The notes below the pieces were generated by a model. That model saw only the letters and a list, made by a program, of their open reading frames with translations, searched no databases and was not told the origin of the DNA. The translations under genes and the position numbers were made by a program. This document shows positions 11,751 to 25,288 of a DNA stretch of 64,000 bases, one piece after another (position 1 is the first letter of the stretch; every line of letters begins with the position of its first letter). This stretch comes from Colius striatus (Eukaryota; Chordata; Aves; Coliiformes; Coliidae): contig NC_084763.1 of NCBI RefSeq assembly GCF_028858725.1, forward strand, positions 496,001-560,000, read 5' to 3'.

Positions 11751-14700
11751 CCCAAGTGCTACACCACGAAATAAGCAAATGGGAAACTTCTAAGTAGAAT
11801 TTTTTTGTTCTCTGTCCTGGATATGATTACCAAACAAGCACTGAAGACAAAGAAATACTTGCTTTCACCACTGTCTCCTGTAAACATATCTAGTTGTAAG
11901 GCACCATCTCTAGAGAAAAGGAATAGATATAGTCCAGCCATACTTTCAGACTGTGCTGGAAGAAGGAGCTGAAGCTGACAATTACACGGTGCTTCCACAG
12001 ACTAATACCTCATGAAAAAACAAGGGTTGAGTGTGTTGTGGTCCAGTACAGTTCTCAAGCACCTCTGTAAATACACCTGCTTTGGGACAGGTGCCTCCCA
12101 GGTAGAAACTCTGGCTGTCCAGCAGTGCATCAGCATCTTAGAATGCCTCAGTTACACACAGGTGCCTCTGTGCACATGGGGCATTTCCAAACAGAAGCAA
12201 AACCCAATGTTTTGGCCAGGAACGTCACAGCTTAAGTGATGGCTTTTCTCGCAGCCCTAAAGAGGTGGATTTAGTTACCAGGGCAGGAACACAGACATCA
12301 ACCTTCAGGATTATAACAGGCAAGTAATAGCTTACATAATTATGACATCATGGCACGAAAGGTCACGTAGAATTACAGCACTGCCAAGACCACAGTGTCC
12401 TCAGGATCTGTTCACCACATGTGGAAACCAGCCAGCAGTGGAAGAAGATTGGTGCCACCTGAGAAGCTGAGACACTGCTATTAGCCTCAGTCCTGTGTGT
12501 TGCCCAAAGAACAAGAAGAACAGCCTGGAGTACTACAGCAATAAGCAATATTATTATTAAGCAATATTAGTATAATTAATCAATAAGGGCTGTCAGACTG
12601 GGTTTTGCAGCCACCCACCACTCTTTTCATGTGCTGCAGGAAACCAATCAGCATGAACAGTTGCAGCTACTCAAGGTGTGCAAACGCCAGGCCCATCTGT
12701 ATGGCGTCAGTGCAAATACTTTGAAAAGGCAAAAAGGCCCGTCAGACACAACTTGTACCTTAACTCAAGTGTTATGCGACGGGGAGTTTCCTGTGTCAAC
12801 TCAAGCAACACATAAACAACTCACGAGTTCAAGAAGAATCCAGTCGGTAACTTCATTTACAAACCCTTTCTGTTTACTTGTTCCCATTTTATTATCAGAC
12901 TACCCTTTACTCCAAGAGGAATACAGAATGAGGTGCTGAGTTACACAATGGGGAACTCTTACCTCATGTTCAGGAAAGAGGCACTTGCAGCTGCAGGTAC
13001 CTATGGTGTCACATCCATATGCATGAACAGCAGCAATTGGGGCAGGAGAAGTAAAAAAGATAGTTATCCATTGCACTGATTTGTCTCCTGGCTGTTGGCA
13101 TCCTGGATCGTGATTACCAAATCATGATTGCATTTGCAGGAACCGAGTTTTAAATTTGATATTAGTTGCTGGGGTAATTTCAAGCACAGACATGATATCA
13201 GGGTGTGTCACTGCTTCATTTTTTACAGAAGCCTTTGCTTGTCCCTGGCACAGAAAGACCCTTTGTCCACATTGCACAGCACAGACTGAGAGATTATTGT
13301 AATCAGGTAATCACTGTCATAAAGTAATCACTGTCAGATCTGGATCTTATATACATCTTTTTCTAAAAACAATTACAAAAGGTTACCTTACTCCAAATCC
13401 ATAATTTATTGCACTAATTTGCACAAACAACCTAGGTAGTTTGAGCTCTCCTCACACTTAGACAGTCCTAAGGAGGCATTTCAGTATGCTGACGTGGTTT
13501 AACACCAGAGCTAAGGCTGATGATACTTCTAGGTGCAATTTACCAGTCACCTTTAATTTTTGTCAAGGTTTACATTTTTGGGATGACAATTTTTAGGTCT
13601 TATATCTCCTCAGATGAAGCTTTCCTGGCACTTAGATGCATTGGCACTCGGGAAGGTCAGGTGTCACAACTGTAACACTAACACTTCTGCAAAGGGCTTT
13701 GTTTGAAGACAAAAGTGACTTTTTCCAGCTACTACCAGCCAAAAATTTAATAATGCCCCGTCCTCAATATTGCTGTATTTTCGTAGGAACTGATTTTACC
13801 AACATATTGAAAGTATTTGTCTGTAACACCAACAGAAAGACAATGCACAGATTGACCCTTTGTTTGTCTGTTGGTTAAAACAAACCATCTGTGCTCTAGT
13901 CCCGTTTGGTTGGAACGGAGCTGTGCACTGCTGACTGATGCTCTACAGCACAAAGACCGAGCTTTATGAAACTGATTTGTGTGTACATGTGCTGGAATAC
14001 AAAGCCTCTAGTCCTGCAGGCTGTGGGCAAATTGCGGCAGGCTGGCGGCAAAGCCCATGGGGGGTGTGCTGGAAAACACTGAGGCCAAAAAGTCAAGTCC
14101 AAAGTAGGTAACGGGCTCCCTGGTTACCTCTGTAAGATCAAAATCCAAGCTTTACTTCTGCTTTAGAAGCAGATATCATTACCACCAGACTGGGTCATTG
14201 GTGCAATTCAAGATCAGCCAAAGGTCGCATATTGAAAGCATCAGAATCGGCTCCTGTGGCACCTTGAATTTTTCTTGGAATTCGCCCAAGTAGTCCCAGA
14301 GAAGGTTTAACATTGCTTGGGATATGAGATCATGACACCTCAAGCTGGTGTGACAGCAGACCATAACAGTGATGTTTCTGAAAAGGCAGATTGGGAAGCA
14401 GAGACAATTTGAGTAAGACAGTGAAAAAGGAGCTCGTTCTGCTTCTTAATAAGCAGCACAGAGTTTCCTGTATCAAACTGAATTAGTAAAGAGATTTCCA
14501 TCTGGGAGACAGTGCTGTGCTCTGTCTGTGTTTCTCTAACAACACTCCAATCAAATATTTAAAGACAGAAACACTAAGATTGCATGCAAAAAAAATTACC
14601 CCTTCTGGCTGCAACAGGGAGGGCGTAACGCTCCTCAGGACACGGGCTGCCGCAACAGCACTCTTGCCTTTTCGTGTGCTTTAACTGCTGTCAGGTGTAG

Positions 14701-15601
14701 GTTGATGCTTCTTCCTCTGAGGCAGGAGAGAAACAAGGTCTTGCTGACAAAAAAATTAAATCCCTTTTTCCTAATGTGTCTTAAACTTGTCACACTTGTC
14801 TGCACCTTACTGAACTGACACAAGAACATCTCTGGGTAGTGTTCTTCCTTTTAGCTCTTCTTCGCCTGTAAATGGACAACCTACTTTGAAAGAGGGCTTC
14901 TGACATTCAAATACATTACTACTGATTTTAGGCTAACAGTGCAGCCAAACTCACTGTCCCTGATAGTGTGCTAAATGCCCTGTGGATTGTCCCTGGGCAA
15001 TGGCACATGGCATGTACTACTTAACTCCCTCTGGATGTAGGTTAGGCTCCAAGACTGAGATGACTGGGGAAGTTTGCCTCTACCGTGACTTGTTCTGCAG
15101 GAGGAAATCCTGGCTACCTTTTCTCATCATTTCCAGGAAGAAGCAGACTTTCAGGCTCCCAGAGCAGCAATGCCAACCTCCTGTCACAAGGAGCAGGCTG
15201 CATAAAGGATTGAAGTTCTGTGCTCTAAGGGATATCACAGGTGTAGGTAGGTGCAGATAGTCACTGGCATAATGCCTCAAGGACCTCCTAAACAAGCTCA
15301 GCCATACAGAAGGCAAAGCTGTTGGTAATTGCAGTGTCTTCGAGTGTGGGGACTATCATTTAGCTCATGTCTTTTGCCCTGAAGTTTACTACATCTATAA
15401 GGGGAGGGTTGTTATTACACTGTTAAAGAAAGAAGTGAGGTATTCCTCAAAGATCCTAAAGAAAAAATAATCCTTGTGATCAACTAGCAAGAGTAAATAT
15501 GGTACTTACTCTGCTTCAGAACCTGCAGGTCAGCTGGGAGAGGGATGAGCTTTCTGTTTCATAAGAAGTATGAGCAGAATAATTAGCCATTTTTAGCATA
15601 C
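11751..15601. other. Unannotated sequence with one splice-bounded open segment
   Basis: No named gene. A minus-strand open segment at 14179-14378 follows an acceptor-like CTGCCTTTTCAG and reads through LLWDYLGEFQEKFKVPQEPI before a stop, but its phase does not join in frame to the 15.6-kb candidate. A tandem echo of taatcactgtca occurs near 13305-13335. Confidence 0.5.
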
Positions 15602-15722
15602 CTGTTTGACTGTCCACAGCCTGGATCTGGCTTCCTCCAAATACGGCCCCAAATGTAACAGAATCCATGTATTTGTGGAGTTTATGATCCAGCTTGGAGA
15701 TTTTGTTCTCTAACTTCAGGAG
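15602..15722 (-). CDS. Candidate internal exon with coiled-coil character (unassigned)
   Basis: On the minus strand an acceptor-like CTAACAG precedes 40 open codons plus one base, ending at CAG followed by GTATGC. The translation runs LLKLENKISKLDHKLHKYMD then SVTFGAVFGGSQIQAVDSQT; the first part has leucines at heptad-like spacing. It is in the HUS1 orientation and about 9 kb beyond the HUS1 poly(A) signals. I could not name a family. Confidence 0.25.
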
Positions 15723-18700
15723 CTGTTAGATTTTGGCAGTCCCTTGCAGAAAGAGCCAGTAATCTTTTAATCGCTTTGTAGACTTCAGCACCAAGCATCA
15801 GCTCCAGTGCACGCCCAGCTGTGGAAGATGCAGTCAACATGGGCATCTGGAGGTCCCATTCTGCTGGCAAAGGCTGACGTGCAGCAACAGCTTTGTCCTC
15901 TGAATCACAGAGGTCAACCAAGCGCCTTCATCAACAGCACTTGGATGTAAGACAAGCAGTCGTTGGTAAAATCATCGTGGTGACAAGTACCATAAGGTGC
16001 TCCCCTTCTTTCTTTCTTATTTAGGATAGTTTAAAGGAGTTCTGTAGTCTTCCTTAACTCTGGGCATCCATTAAGAAGGTACTTTAGCACAGTTAGGTTG
16101 TGGCAAGAAAAAAGGCAGCCAAACTACTAATATTTTCATAGAACCTGGGTCTATTAGCAAAGCTCAAGAAGAGCCAAGGATGTGACACATGGCAGCAAAG
16201 CCAAGGAGACACGCACCAGTTACAGCAGTCTCTGCTTCAGGCACAACAGATATTTAAAATGAGACTTTCAGTTTCTCAGGACTGTAGCCGTCATAAGTCA
16301 AATCAATGACTGAGGGCTACACAGGACAACTTTAACAACACTATTCCCACACTTATCTGGAAGTAACGTGTGCCTTGTGTTACTTTAAGCCCAAGATACT
16401 GAAAGCAAAAGCGGTCTGTTTTAAAGAGAAACAAAACCCCAACCTTCTTCACTGCAGCTGGTCTGAGCAAACGGTGCCTGTCAGCTTCCCAGTAACAGAA
16501 ACCAGATGTGGCATGGACATCCAGTCCTATAAGTTTGCCCCAATTCATGCTGCTGAAATTACATTAAAAGAAATTTCTGGAATCGTTCAGAAATGATGTA
16601 ATTGCCATCCAAACACAGATTATAACTCTTTATTACTGCTATTCCTGCTAATGCAATCGTTCTTGGGTGGCTGCGTGGAAGCATCAGACATAATAAAACA
16701 CAGGAGAAATAGCCATTCTCCTGAAATACTTCAGCAGCTGTTACAAAACACATGTCTTTTGACCAAAAGGATTAGATCATGGAAAGAACTCAAACTGACT
16801 TTCTAGACCTTTCTAGGGCTTTAGGTCTTTGAAGAGAAGCTGAACCACTCTGGAATTGCATGTAGCAGACACACAGGCTGGTTGCTTCGGGTAGGAATGG
16901 TAACCAAAAATGTTTACTAATACTTGAAGCCCTTTGGACAAGGTCGGGATTTTCCCTTAAAATATAACATAAACTTCTTAAAATAACATAAACTTAAAAT
17001 AACATAAACTTCTATCCAAAACAAGGCATAAAGAGGAACGTTTTCATGTTAGCAGGCTGGACTTTGTGGGGAATTGTTCTTTGAAATCATCTGACTGTCT
17101 CTACCGAGTCCATCAGGAAGAAATCTCTGGGCTTCCTTGTGAACAGGGAGCTGCAGCTGGCTTTCAGTAAGCACGAGGGACCTTCGGCAGTTTAAACAGA
17201 GTGTCAGAAACCAGTGAAGAGAGGAAAATGACACTTTCTCACTGAAAGGTATAGTAGAGCAGAGCTCTTTCATCTACAGCTTGTAACTGCCCATAGCCAA
17301 GGACCTGTGGCCTCAGGAAGAATCATAACTTGTCCATGAGACAGGTGTTTGTGATGAAGACAGAGGGGACTCCAAAGCCAGGCCTAGTTGTTAGTGGGGG
17401 ACAGACAATCGCTGTGGGAAAGACTAAGCAAACAAACCCCAAAACAGGAAAAAAAGGTGCAGTGAACCCTTAATTGCTACAGTTAGACAGCTCTGGTCTG
17501 CTATCTTTGGGAGTCTTCTGAGACGTCCCTTTGATCTCCTGAAAGCAAAGGACACGCATGACATCAAGTCCTTTGGCTCCATGCTTGCAGAAGGAAGGTG
17601 CTGACTGAGTTTAAGGCACTTGGGCACTGCTGTACCTGCCTGAGAAGGCCTCAGAGCAACTATGAATCTGTAGCTGTTGATGGATGCTGCCACAAAAATG
17701 CCCCAAAGTCTGTGATGGAACAAGTTCACCTGTAACATCTTTTGATGGGCCAGTGCTGTTTGTTCAGGGCTGTGTAACAACCCTAACTGATCTTTCTTTC
17801 CTTGGAGGGGACACAGGGGAACAGTGGGATGCTTTAGCACTTACCCGCAACGTTTCACGTTCTGATACAGTTCTGTGCAACGAGGTTTCATATATAAACT
17901 GAGTTTTCCGACATCCCCAAATACTCTGCATTAACCAGACACACAATGCACATTTCAAGGGAAGGAGAACAAGTTCACAGGAACTTGGATTCAGTCTCGG
18001 CTGTCTCGACTGGGCTGGGCATCCCTGCTTCTGTGTGACAGCTGTGTTTACAGCACCCCAGACTGGCCCCACTGGCCTCCCCCCTCCACCTCTACCACTA
18101 ATTTGGCATTTATACATGGTTTGCATTGCTGTAATGAAAATAATCAAGACATATTGAATTTCCCTTTAGAAACAGGATCTACTTGAAAGGCAAATGAAAA
18201 AATATAATCAACTTAACTTCTGTAGCATAAAAGTTATTGAATTACTATTAAATAGCAAAAGGACTCGGTCCTGTCATCCATTCTAAAGCTCCTTAATCAC
18301 TATACCATACAACGAGGTCATATTCTCAGGTTTCAGGAATATTTGGGTATTTTCCATAGGCTTTAATGGAACAAGACCTATATGAACACAAACTAAATCC
18401 TCCCTCCCTGTTTAGTCAATCTAGATACTTCCTGTTTATTGCATCTTAGTGTTTATAAACAGTGAGTTTTAGTGCCTTCTAGCATTCTCTGGCCTGAGAA
18501 AATCTATGCAAGAGATTTGCACAGCTCACACACACACTGGGGGCTGGCATGAAAACCACCTGAAGAGCCTCAAGAGCCCGAGTTGCACTGTGGGTGGGAC
18601 GGGACCACTGCAACAGTCTCGCAGCGCCTGGGGAACCTGCAGATCTGCACAGCCCACCCGGCAATCCCCTGGGCTGCTTTGCTTCCCAGTGTTTCTCAGG

Positions 18701-21700
18701 CAGAAGGCAGCAACTGCTTTCGCCTCTGTACTTGGGCTTTATTCTGCAGTTTTTCACAGAGCAAGGGGTCACCGAGGCTGCCTTACGCACTCTGAGCGAG
18801 GCAGGATAAGGGCTGTAACTAACCTGATCTGACTCAACGGGAGGCAATGAGGATTAAAATCAGCTTCAGAGAAGGCAGGAAAGGAATGATCAGTGATCAT
18901 GACTACTGGGCAGCAGGAAGCGATGGTGAGAGGGACATCCAGTTCCCTTCACCAGCTGTTGCTGCTGCCCAGAGCCATGCCAAATTGCATTCTCCAGCCC
19001 ACATTTCCCCAGAGTTGTCTGTCAAACCCTGATCAAGATACTCCAGATGACAAAGCACCTTCTGATCTTAACTGCTAAAGACATACACCTCCCAAAAGCT
19101 TCTATGGCTGCTAACTGCCTCAGAGAAAACGCTTCTTGTAACTGTCCAACTCTCACAACTTTCACATTTTCTTTAGAAAAGCACTGGAGACTGAACCACC
19201 CTTTACATTCAGTCTGGATCTTGGCACAGACTCTTTAAGAAGCTCTGGGACGACAACTCCGCCAACTCCAAGGTCAGTGAGGGTGAGGAGGTGCCCAAGG
19301 CACTGGGCAGAGGTTTCCCTGCAGCCCATGCTGCAGCCCATGGTGATGCCATGGGAAGAAAACTGAAGTAGTTCCTGTGTGAAAGACACCCACACTTAGC
19401 AGCCTGTGCTGAAAATGGTAGGCAAAACCATTAATTAGCTCGGTAACACGTCCACATTCTCGACTGCACTTCTGTTTACTGTGTGGCATGAGCAACAAAG
19501 GTGAAACATAGTCACAGTGCTTTTCCTAATAGGTCCAGAATGATCACGTTACACTGCTGTGATGCCCGTAACAGGGCTTCGCTACTCAAAATGCCACTTG
19601 CATTACTGCTGCATAACTTGAAGAGCATGAAGAATGGGTAAGCAGGAATACTCTAGACACTAAGGAATAAGGGAAGACAGCCTCTCAACTGCTTTAACTC
19701 CATTAGTTTCTGCTTAGGAGAGAATTTGGCTTCTTTTACAAATCACAATGAGGTTTGGAATGAGGAATTTCTGTCACCAGGATTATTCATACTAATGAGC
19801 ATTAAGTCTCTATTAGTCGACCTTCTTCCTCATAATAATTAGTAGGGAAACATCTTAACCCAAGTACAGATCCTGACTTCCCTGTTTACTGCAAACACAA
19901 GTGCTTGAATGTGTCAGGCAGCAACAGAGATATGCAAGTTATGAGTGTGGTTGTCCTTGGCTTACACTTTGCTAGTCACCAACCAACGAGCAGAAACCGT
20001 CCTTTCCAGCAGGTTTAAACGCCGCCTGTAACAGGTGTGGGTTTTGTAATGTTCAAGGACTCAGCAAGGAAGCTCGCTCACAGAAACTGTCCTGAAGGCA
20101 CTCTGGTGTGATATACACAGAGTAAGCTCCAACCCCCTGCCTGTCTCCCAGAGACACGGGGGCCGTAGGGCTGATGGGAAAGGCCTACTGTAACGAGTCT
20201 TATTCTCTCTGAACCCAAAACCCACGCAGAACTGGCCTTTAGCAGCACCAGTTACAGACACAGACCCCTTTGCTCTCCTATCCTCTGGCTGACTCAAGCA
20301 CTGAAGCCATAGCGAAATGTTTGACGCTGCTGCCAGCCCTGCCTGGAGAGCTGGAGCTCAGGTGTCTGCATGACACGAAACACGCAACAAAGACACGATA
20401 CTAAGAACTAGTTTTTGAAAGGCTCGCAGTCAGCGGTGCAGATCTCATGAACTCCCTAGCTCTGCTTCTTTAGAGGCAAACATCTGAACTTCCCAAATAC
20501 AGGTTGCCTCCCAAAGAAGCAGCTTCTTCAGACTAGAATGAAGTAAAAAACGTTCTGTGTGCTCCATGTCTCTGACTCTATTACTGCATGCATCCCTCGC
20601 GTTCACAATGCTGCCTGTAACCCGTGACTCCACCACCCTGAATGAGCTCTGGGGAGACGAGCTTTGCATCTCCTTAAAAACAGGCACTTTACTGAGTCCC
20701 AGCTCCTGAGAGGAAGCACTGCCTCAACGCAGTGGAAAAACCTTTAGTAGCCATGAGCCTCCTTGGTCTTGTCTGGCACACGGGGCTGGGCTCAAGGCAG
20801 GTGCTCTGTGATTTTTCTGTCGATGAGAACTGCAGGGAGGATTAGTTTTGCTCTAGAGGAACAAAGTGCCCTCCATTCTGTTAATATTCAGTCTTGTGCT
20901 CAAGCTCCAGAGGCTCACGGACACCACAAAGCAAGCAACTATCAAATATCTACCAAAATAGCTATGGGATAGCCAAGCCAAATGAAAGCAAACGCCCAGG
21001 CCAATGGCATGTTGGTGTTTGTGTCTTTGTCAGAAACGCCAGCCCTTCATGGAAATTCAAATGTCCTGACTGGGATTTGGGATTTATTTTCAGCTTCCAG
21101 GAGAAACCACAAAGGGGATCTATGAAAAGGGTTCCTGTGCCACCAGGCAGACTACCTCCCAACCTGAATTAATGTTTCACGGAACTCCATCCTTCAGCCA
21201 GTACAAACTGCCCCAACTACTGAGATCGAATCAGCTAAGATGATTTATGCCAGCTAAGAGCTAGCCACTATAAATTAACAGCTGCTCAGAGGTCTAAGAC
21301 CCACGTACAAATGATTCCATACTATGTCACAAGATTAGGGGCAATTTCTCAAGTTCCTAGTTTGCCCCTGTGTTCTTTGAGGAGTGATGTATCTGCCAAC
21401 GTGACAGCAGTAACATTTTTTTCTAGTCATTACTAACACGGCCAGTCATTTTGAGCAAAACAAAGGCTAAAGTTGTTCCCAGTTTTTGTGCAAATTGTAC
21501 AAGTGCCAGCACATGCACAGACACCACTTACAACGCCTTGCACCTCAATGCTATTTCACTTTTGCTTGTATAACAGAAGATTTTTTCTTCCTGTTTTCGT
21601 TTAGAAAAGACTCCTGGCATTTGGCTGATCCTATTCAGCATCCCAGTTTCCAACCCTGCAGGTCTACCTGGTTTTTGAAAACCAGAGTAAATTACTGAGA

Positions 21701-24500
21701 GCTCCAGCCTGGCATGTTCCATAGTTCCATGACACAGCAGCAAACCATACACGAACACAGGCTTTGCATCTGCTCAGTGTAAGGAAAATCAACCCATTCA
21801 CCAGAGCTGGGGAACACTGTGCTTCCGATGGCCATCAACAGTGCATCACAAACAGAGGATCAATTAATTAATAACAATGTGCCTTAATGTGTATGAATCA
21901 ACATGCCTTCCCACCTAAGGAGAGCCAAACACTCGCAGCACCAGCCCGCACACACTCGAGCACGTTGTTTCCCTGGCTAGTCACTGAAATGAGTGCTGAG
22001 AATTCTGGTCCAGGTCTCTACCAGAGGAGCCAAATGCACCATAAAATCCTTCACGCATTTGCTCACCGCACATCACACCCAGCTGTACAGTGCAAAGAGT
22101 CTTGTTTTGCAGATAAAGCCTGAAGCACACAGAGGCTAAATCCAGATCTTGTAAGCTATCTAGCCACGCAGTCTCAGCTACGTTCAGCGTCTCCCAGGGC
22201 CTGGGTCTAAACAGTTTCATCCAAGTCATTTCATGACACTTGCTCTGAAAACAGTATTTCTTCCGCAGCTTACAAAGTTGTAACAACTCCAGTCGAACAT
22301 GTAATCTCTGGCACCCTGCCCGTTTGAGAGTTGACATTTACAAAAGACTACCAAAAAGCGGACCCCTCTCTGGAGTGTCAACTGCTCCTTCCTACCCGTG
22401 TTTTTCCGAGGAGAGCAGTGATACGTTTTGCATTTTCCCACAGCTCTTTAGCACCCTCTGTCGTTATCTTTTTCCAATCAGACTGTCACTTTGCTGTGGC
22501 ATAAAAAAAAACCAAGCAAGGTCTTTTTCTCAAGCAGCATAAAAATAAGGATGAGTGATATAGTAATGTGCAACCAGAAAGCAAGGAAAACAAGAGCAGG
22601 TTGCTCTCGTAGCAACGCTTTCTTTGCTACCCACTTCAGCAAAGAGCTGAGCCATGACTGCAATTTTGTCTAACAAGACCTGACCAATAGCTCATCTCAA
22701 ACGTAAATATCAGGACTAGAAACTTTCTAGTTCTCTGCTTTCAAGATTTGCTGCCATTAGAGGCAGAAATCTTGTCCAATTACTTCTCAGATACATAACA
22801 CTGAGGCCTCTAAGCCCATGGCTTACAATTCATCTGATGCTCAGTGCTGCTGCATCCTGCTTGTCTCAGCCCCTTCGAGCACAGCCATCCCTCTGCCACG
22901 GGATCCTCCCCAGGAGCAGGTGGATCTCAGCCACCACTGCAGCCACAAACAGCTCCACACAGACCCAAGGCACCACATAAACCCTTCACTCAGTGTGCTC
23001 TGACAGCAAGTGGTAACTAAACACAAATTGTCTACTGTCAAAGTGAGATCAGGTGTGTTGGACAGCATGTACATACCTGTGTGCATACAGCAGGAGTAAT
23101 CACGACATGGCAGGAGAAGTCTTGGCACCCGAGAGCTCACTGAAGAGCCAGAACTTGCCAGCTGCTCTCACTTACCTGCAGCCTTACACAGCCTCCACAG
23201 AGACTTTTACAGACACAGGACAGTAACTCCATACAGTCACTTGCAAGCATTAAAATCCTTTTTCAGAACACCACAATTAAAAACCAGAACCATTTAAGTG
23301 CATACTGTGTGATAAACCACCACCACGTTCTGTTTCAATCCAATCATTTGCTGGCCTTCAGAACAAGCGTGAAAGGACTGAGAACTGCATGTGTATGGGG
23401 AAGAAGACTGTCTGCTCCTTTCAGGGCATCTGGGCAAGGACCTTCACCATGCAAAAAACCAAAAGGGGTAAGGAGAGGGACTCATAAACAAGAACATAAA
23501 GAGAGACAAAACTGATGCACAAATGATAAGACAGGAATGTATGTCGGAATGTGAGAACACTTCTTCCAGCAAGGTTATCTAAGCCAGATACAAACCCTGA
23601 GCAATTAGCATTAACAAAGACAATAACCAGGAAAACAAAACAAAATAACCCTGGTCATTCACACCAATTGTTGGGTTATCAAGAAACTGCAGACTACATT
23701 GCTTTTGGCCAGAATAGTTTTGTTTAACAGGAGCTGCTATGGTGCTATTTTCTGATGGGTGACCAAACCACTGTCAGTAACACAGGGATGTTTCAGCTCC
23801 TGCTGAACCAAGGCCTTCTCTTTCACCCTGCCCAGCCAGCACACAGGCTGGGGGTGCACAGGGAGCTGAGAAGGAACGCCTGGGGTGCCAGGACTTGTGG
23901 GACCTGTGTGTGTCCCTTCTGTCTCTGCTGCCAGCACAGGAGGAAAGGGACATGGCTGCCTGTGTGTGCTTTGCAGGGTCCCCATTGCAGAAGCAGGGCA
24001 AGGCCTGGCTTGCCCGTGCTACATCAGTGTCCCACAGGTGTCTGTCTGTGTCTGAGACATGAGCTCGGAGTCACAGCTGCATGAACCCACACGTGGGAAA
24101 GCAGGAGCTACATCCTTGGCCCAGGGCAGGCACAGGTCAAGGATCCAGGCACCTGAGGCTGGGCTCCAGCAGCTGTGCAGCAGTCCCAGGCCAGAGCTGC
24201 TGAAAGGGGCAGCCACTTATAACGTCCCTGAACAGAAACATGCGTGGGGAGAACAAAGTGTTGGAGAGCAGCTGGATGGCCTCAGTTAACGGTGTAGCCC
24301 TGCCAGTGGCTCCTAACTCCAGCTAGCAGGTATGCACCAGCTGGAGAGCAGGGCTGAGGTGTGTCCTTGTGCTGCACTGAGGTGGGAAGCGTGAGAAAGC
24401 ACAGGGGCTGGAAAGACTTCACCTCTGTGGGTCCATCCAGCCTCCTTCCCTCCTGAAGATGACATGGCCACCTCGCTGCATACTCCTGCCCTGCACCAGT
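15723..24500. other. Unannotated sequence downstream of HUS1
   Basis: I recognised no gene. A three-copy repeat of ataacataaactt lies at about 16962-17011. The longest open frame (17424-17840, minus, 138 codons) shows no domain. In human the next gene 3' of HUS1 is PKD1L1; I saw no PKD, REJ, PLAT or polycystin sequence here. Confidence 0.5.
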
Positions 24501-24512
24501 GTTACTCCCACT

Positions 24513-24530
24513 TTTATTCATTTCTTTATT
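24513..24530 (-). terminator. HUS1 poly(A) signals (two AATAAA)
   Basis: Two AATAAA hexamers on the minus strand, at 24525-24530 and 24513-24518, are the first canonical ones after the HUS1 stop at 25289. They imply a 3' UTR of about 780 nt. The assignment rests on motif and position only; no transcript evidence is available. Confidence 0.6.
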
Positions 24531-25288
24531 TAAAAAAGAAAACAAAACAAAGCAACAAACACTCTTTTTTCTTAATCACAACTTCTGATCTCTGTTAGAA
24601 CTTGCAATCCTAGAGCCCGTGCAGCTAGAAGGCCATCATTGCCAGCTCTTGTGCTGGAACAGAACAAGCCATTTCTTCCATCCAGGTATACAGACCTTTT
24701 TCATAGGAGAAAATCCAAAGATTTGAAAGCTACCCTCTTAGTGCCTACCTCACATCACATGCTGACAGCTTTTCTCCTCTCCTCTCCTGCCAGGATGGCT
24801 GTGCTCACCTGACCAGACAAGCACCAACTGCCAACACTCCCGAGGGCTCTCCTGCACTGTGGAAGTACAACAGCTCCCTCGGAGATCCTGCAACTCGGAG
24901 CTGTGCTCTCCAATCCTGCATGCAGCCAGCAGCAGCTCCACAGAACAATTCTACCTGTGTGTTTCTCATGGAGAAAAGATAGATGCTGTTGCCTTCCCCT
25001 CGTCTCAAAGCTTCCTGAGAGCACACGCGAATCCCCGTCTGGCTGCCCGTAATGCCCAGGCGTGCCAAGTCCCCAGCATCCTGCTGCCTTTCACAGCAGC
25101 TAACTCTTCACACAAACGGCCTTCTGCACGAGGAGATGTTTGGAATGATTTCATACATTTGGAAGTAGTGTCCACCTGATGGCTGCAGCTAACAGCACAG
25201 TACATGAGAGTACTCCAACAACTCATTGAACTTTTCAAAGTCCACGGAAAAAGCCTCAGGCTGGAAAATGACTGAGATTCCAAAACAT

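Noticed and set aside
17424-17840. 138-codon minus-strand open frame
   Set aside because: No recognisable domain or exon boundary; probably chance.
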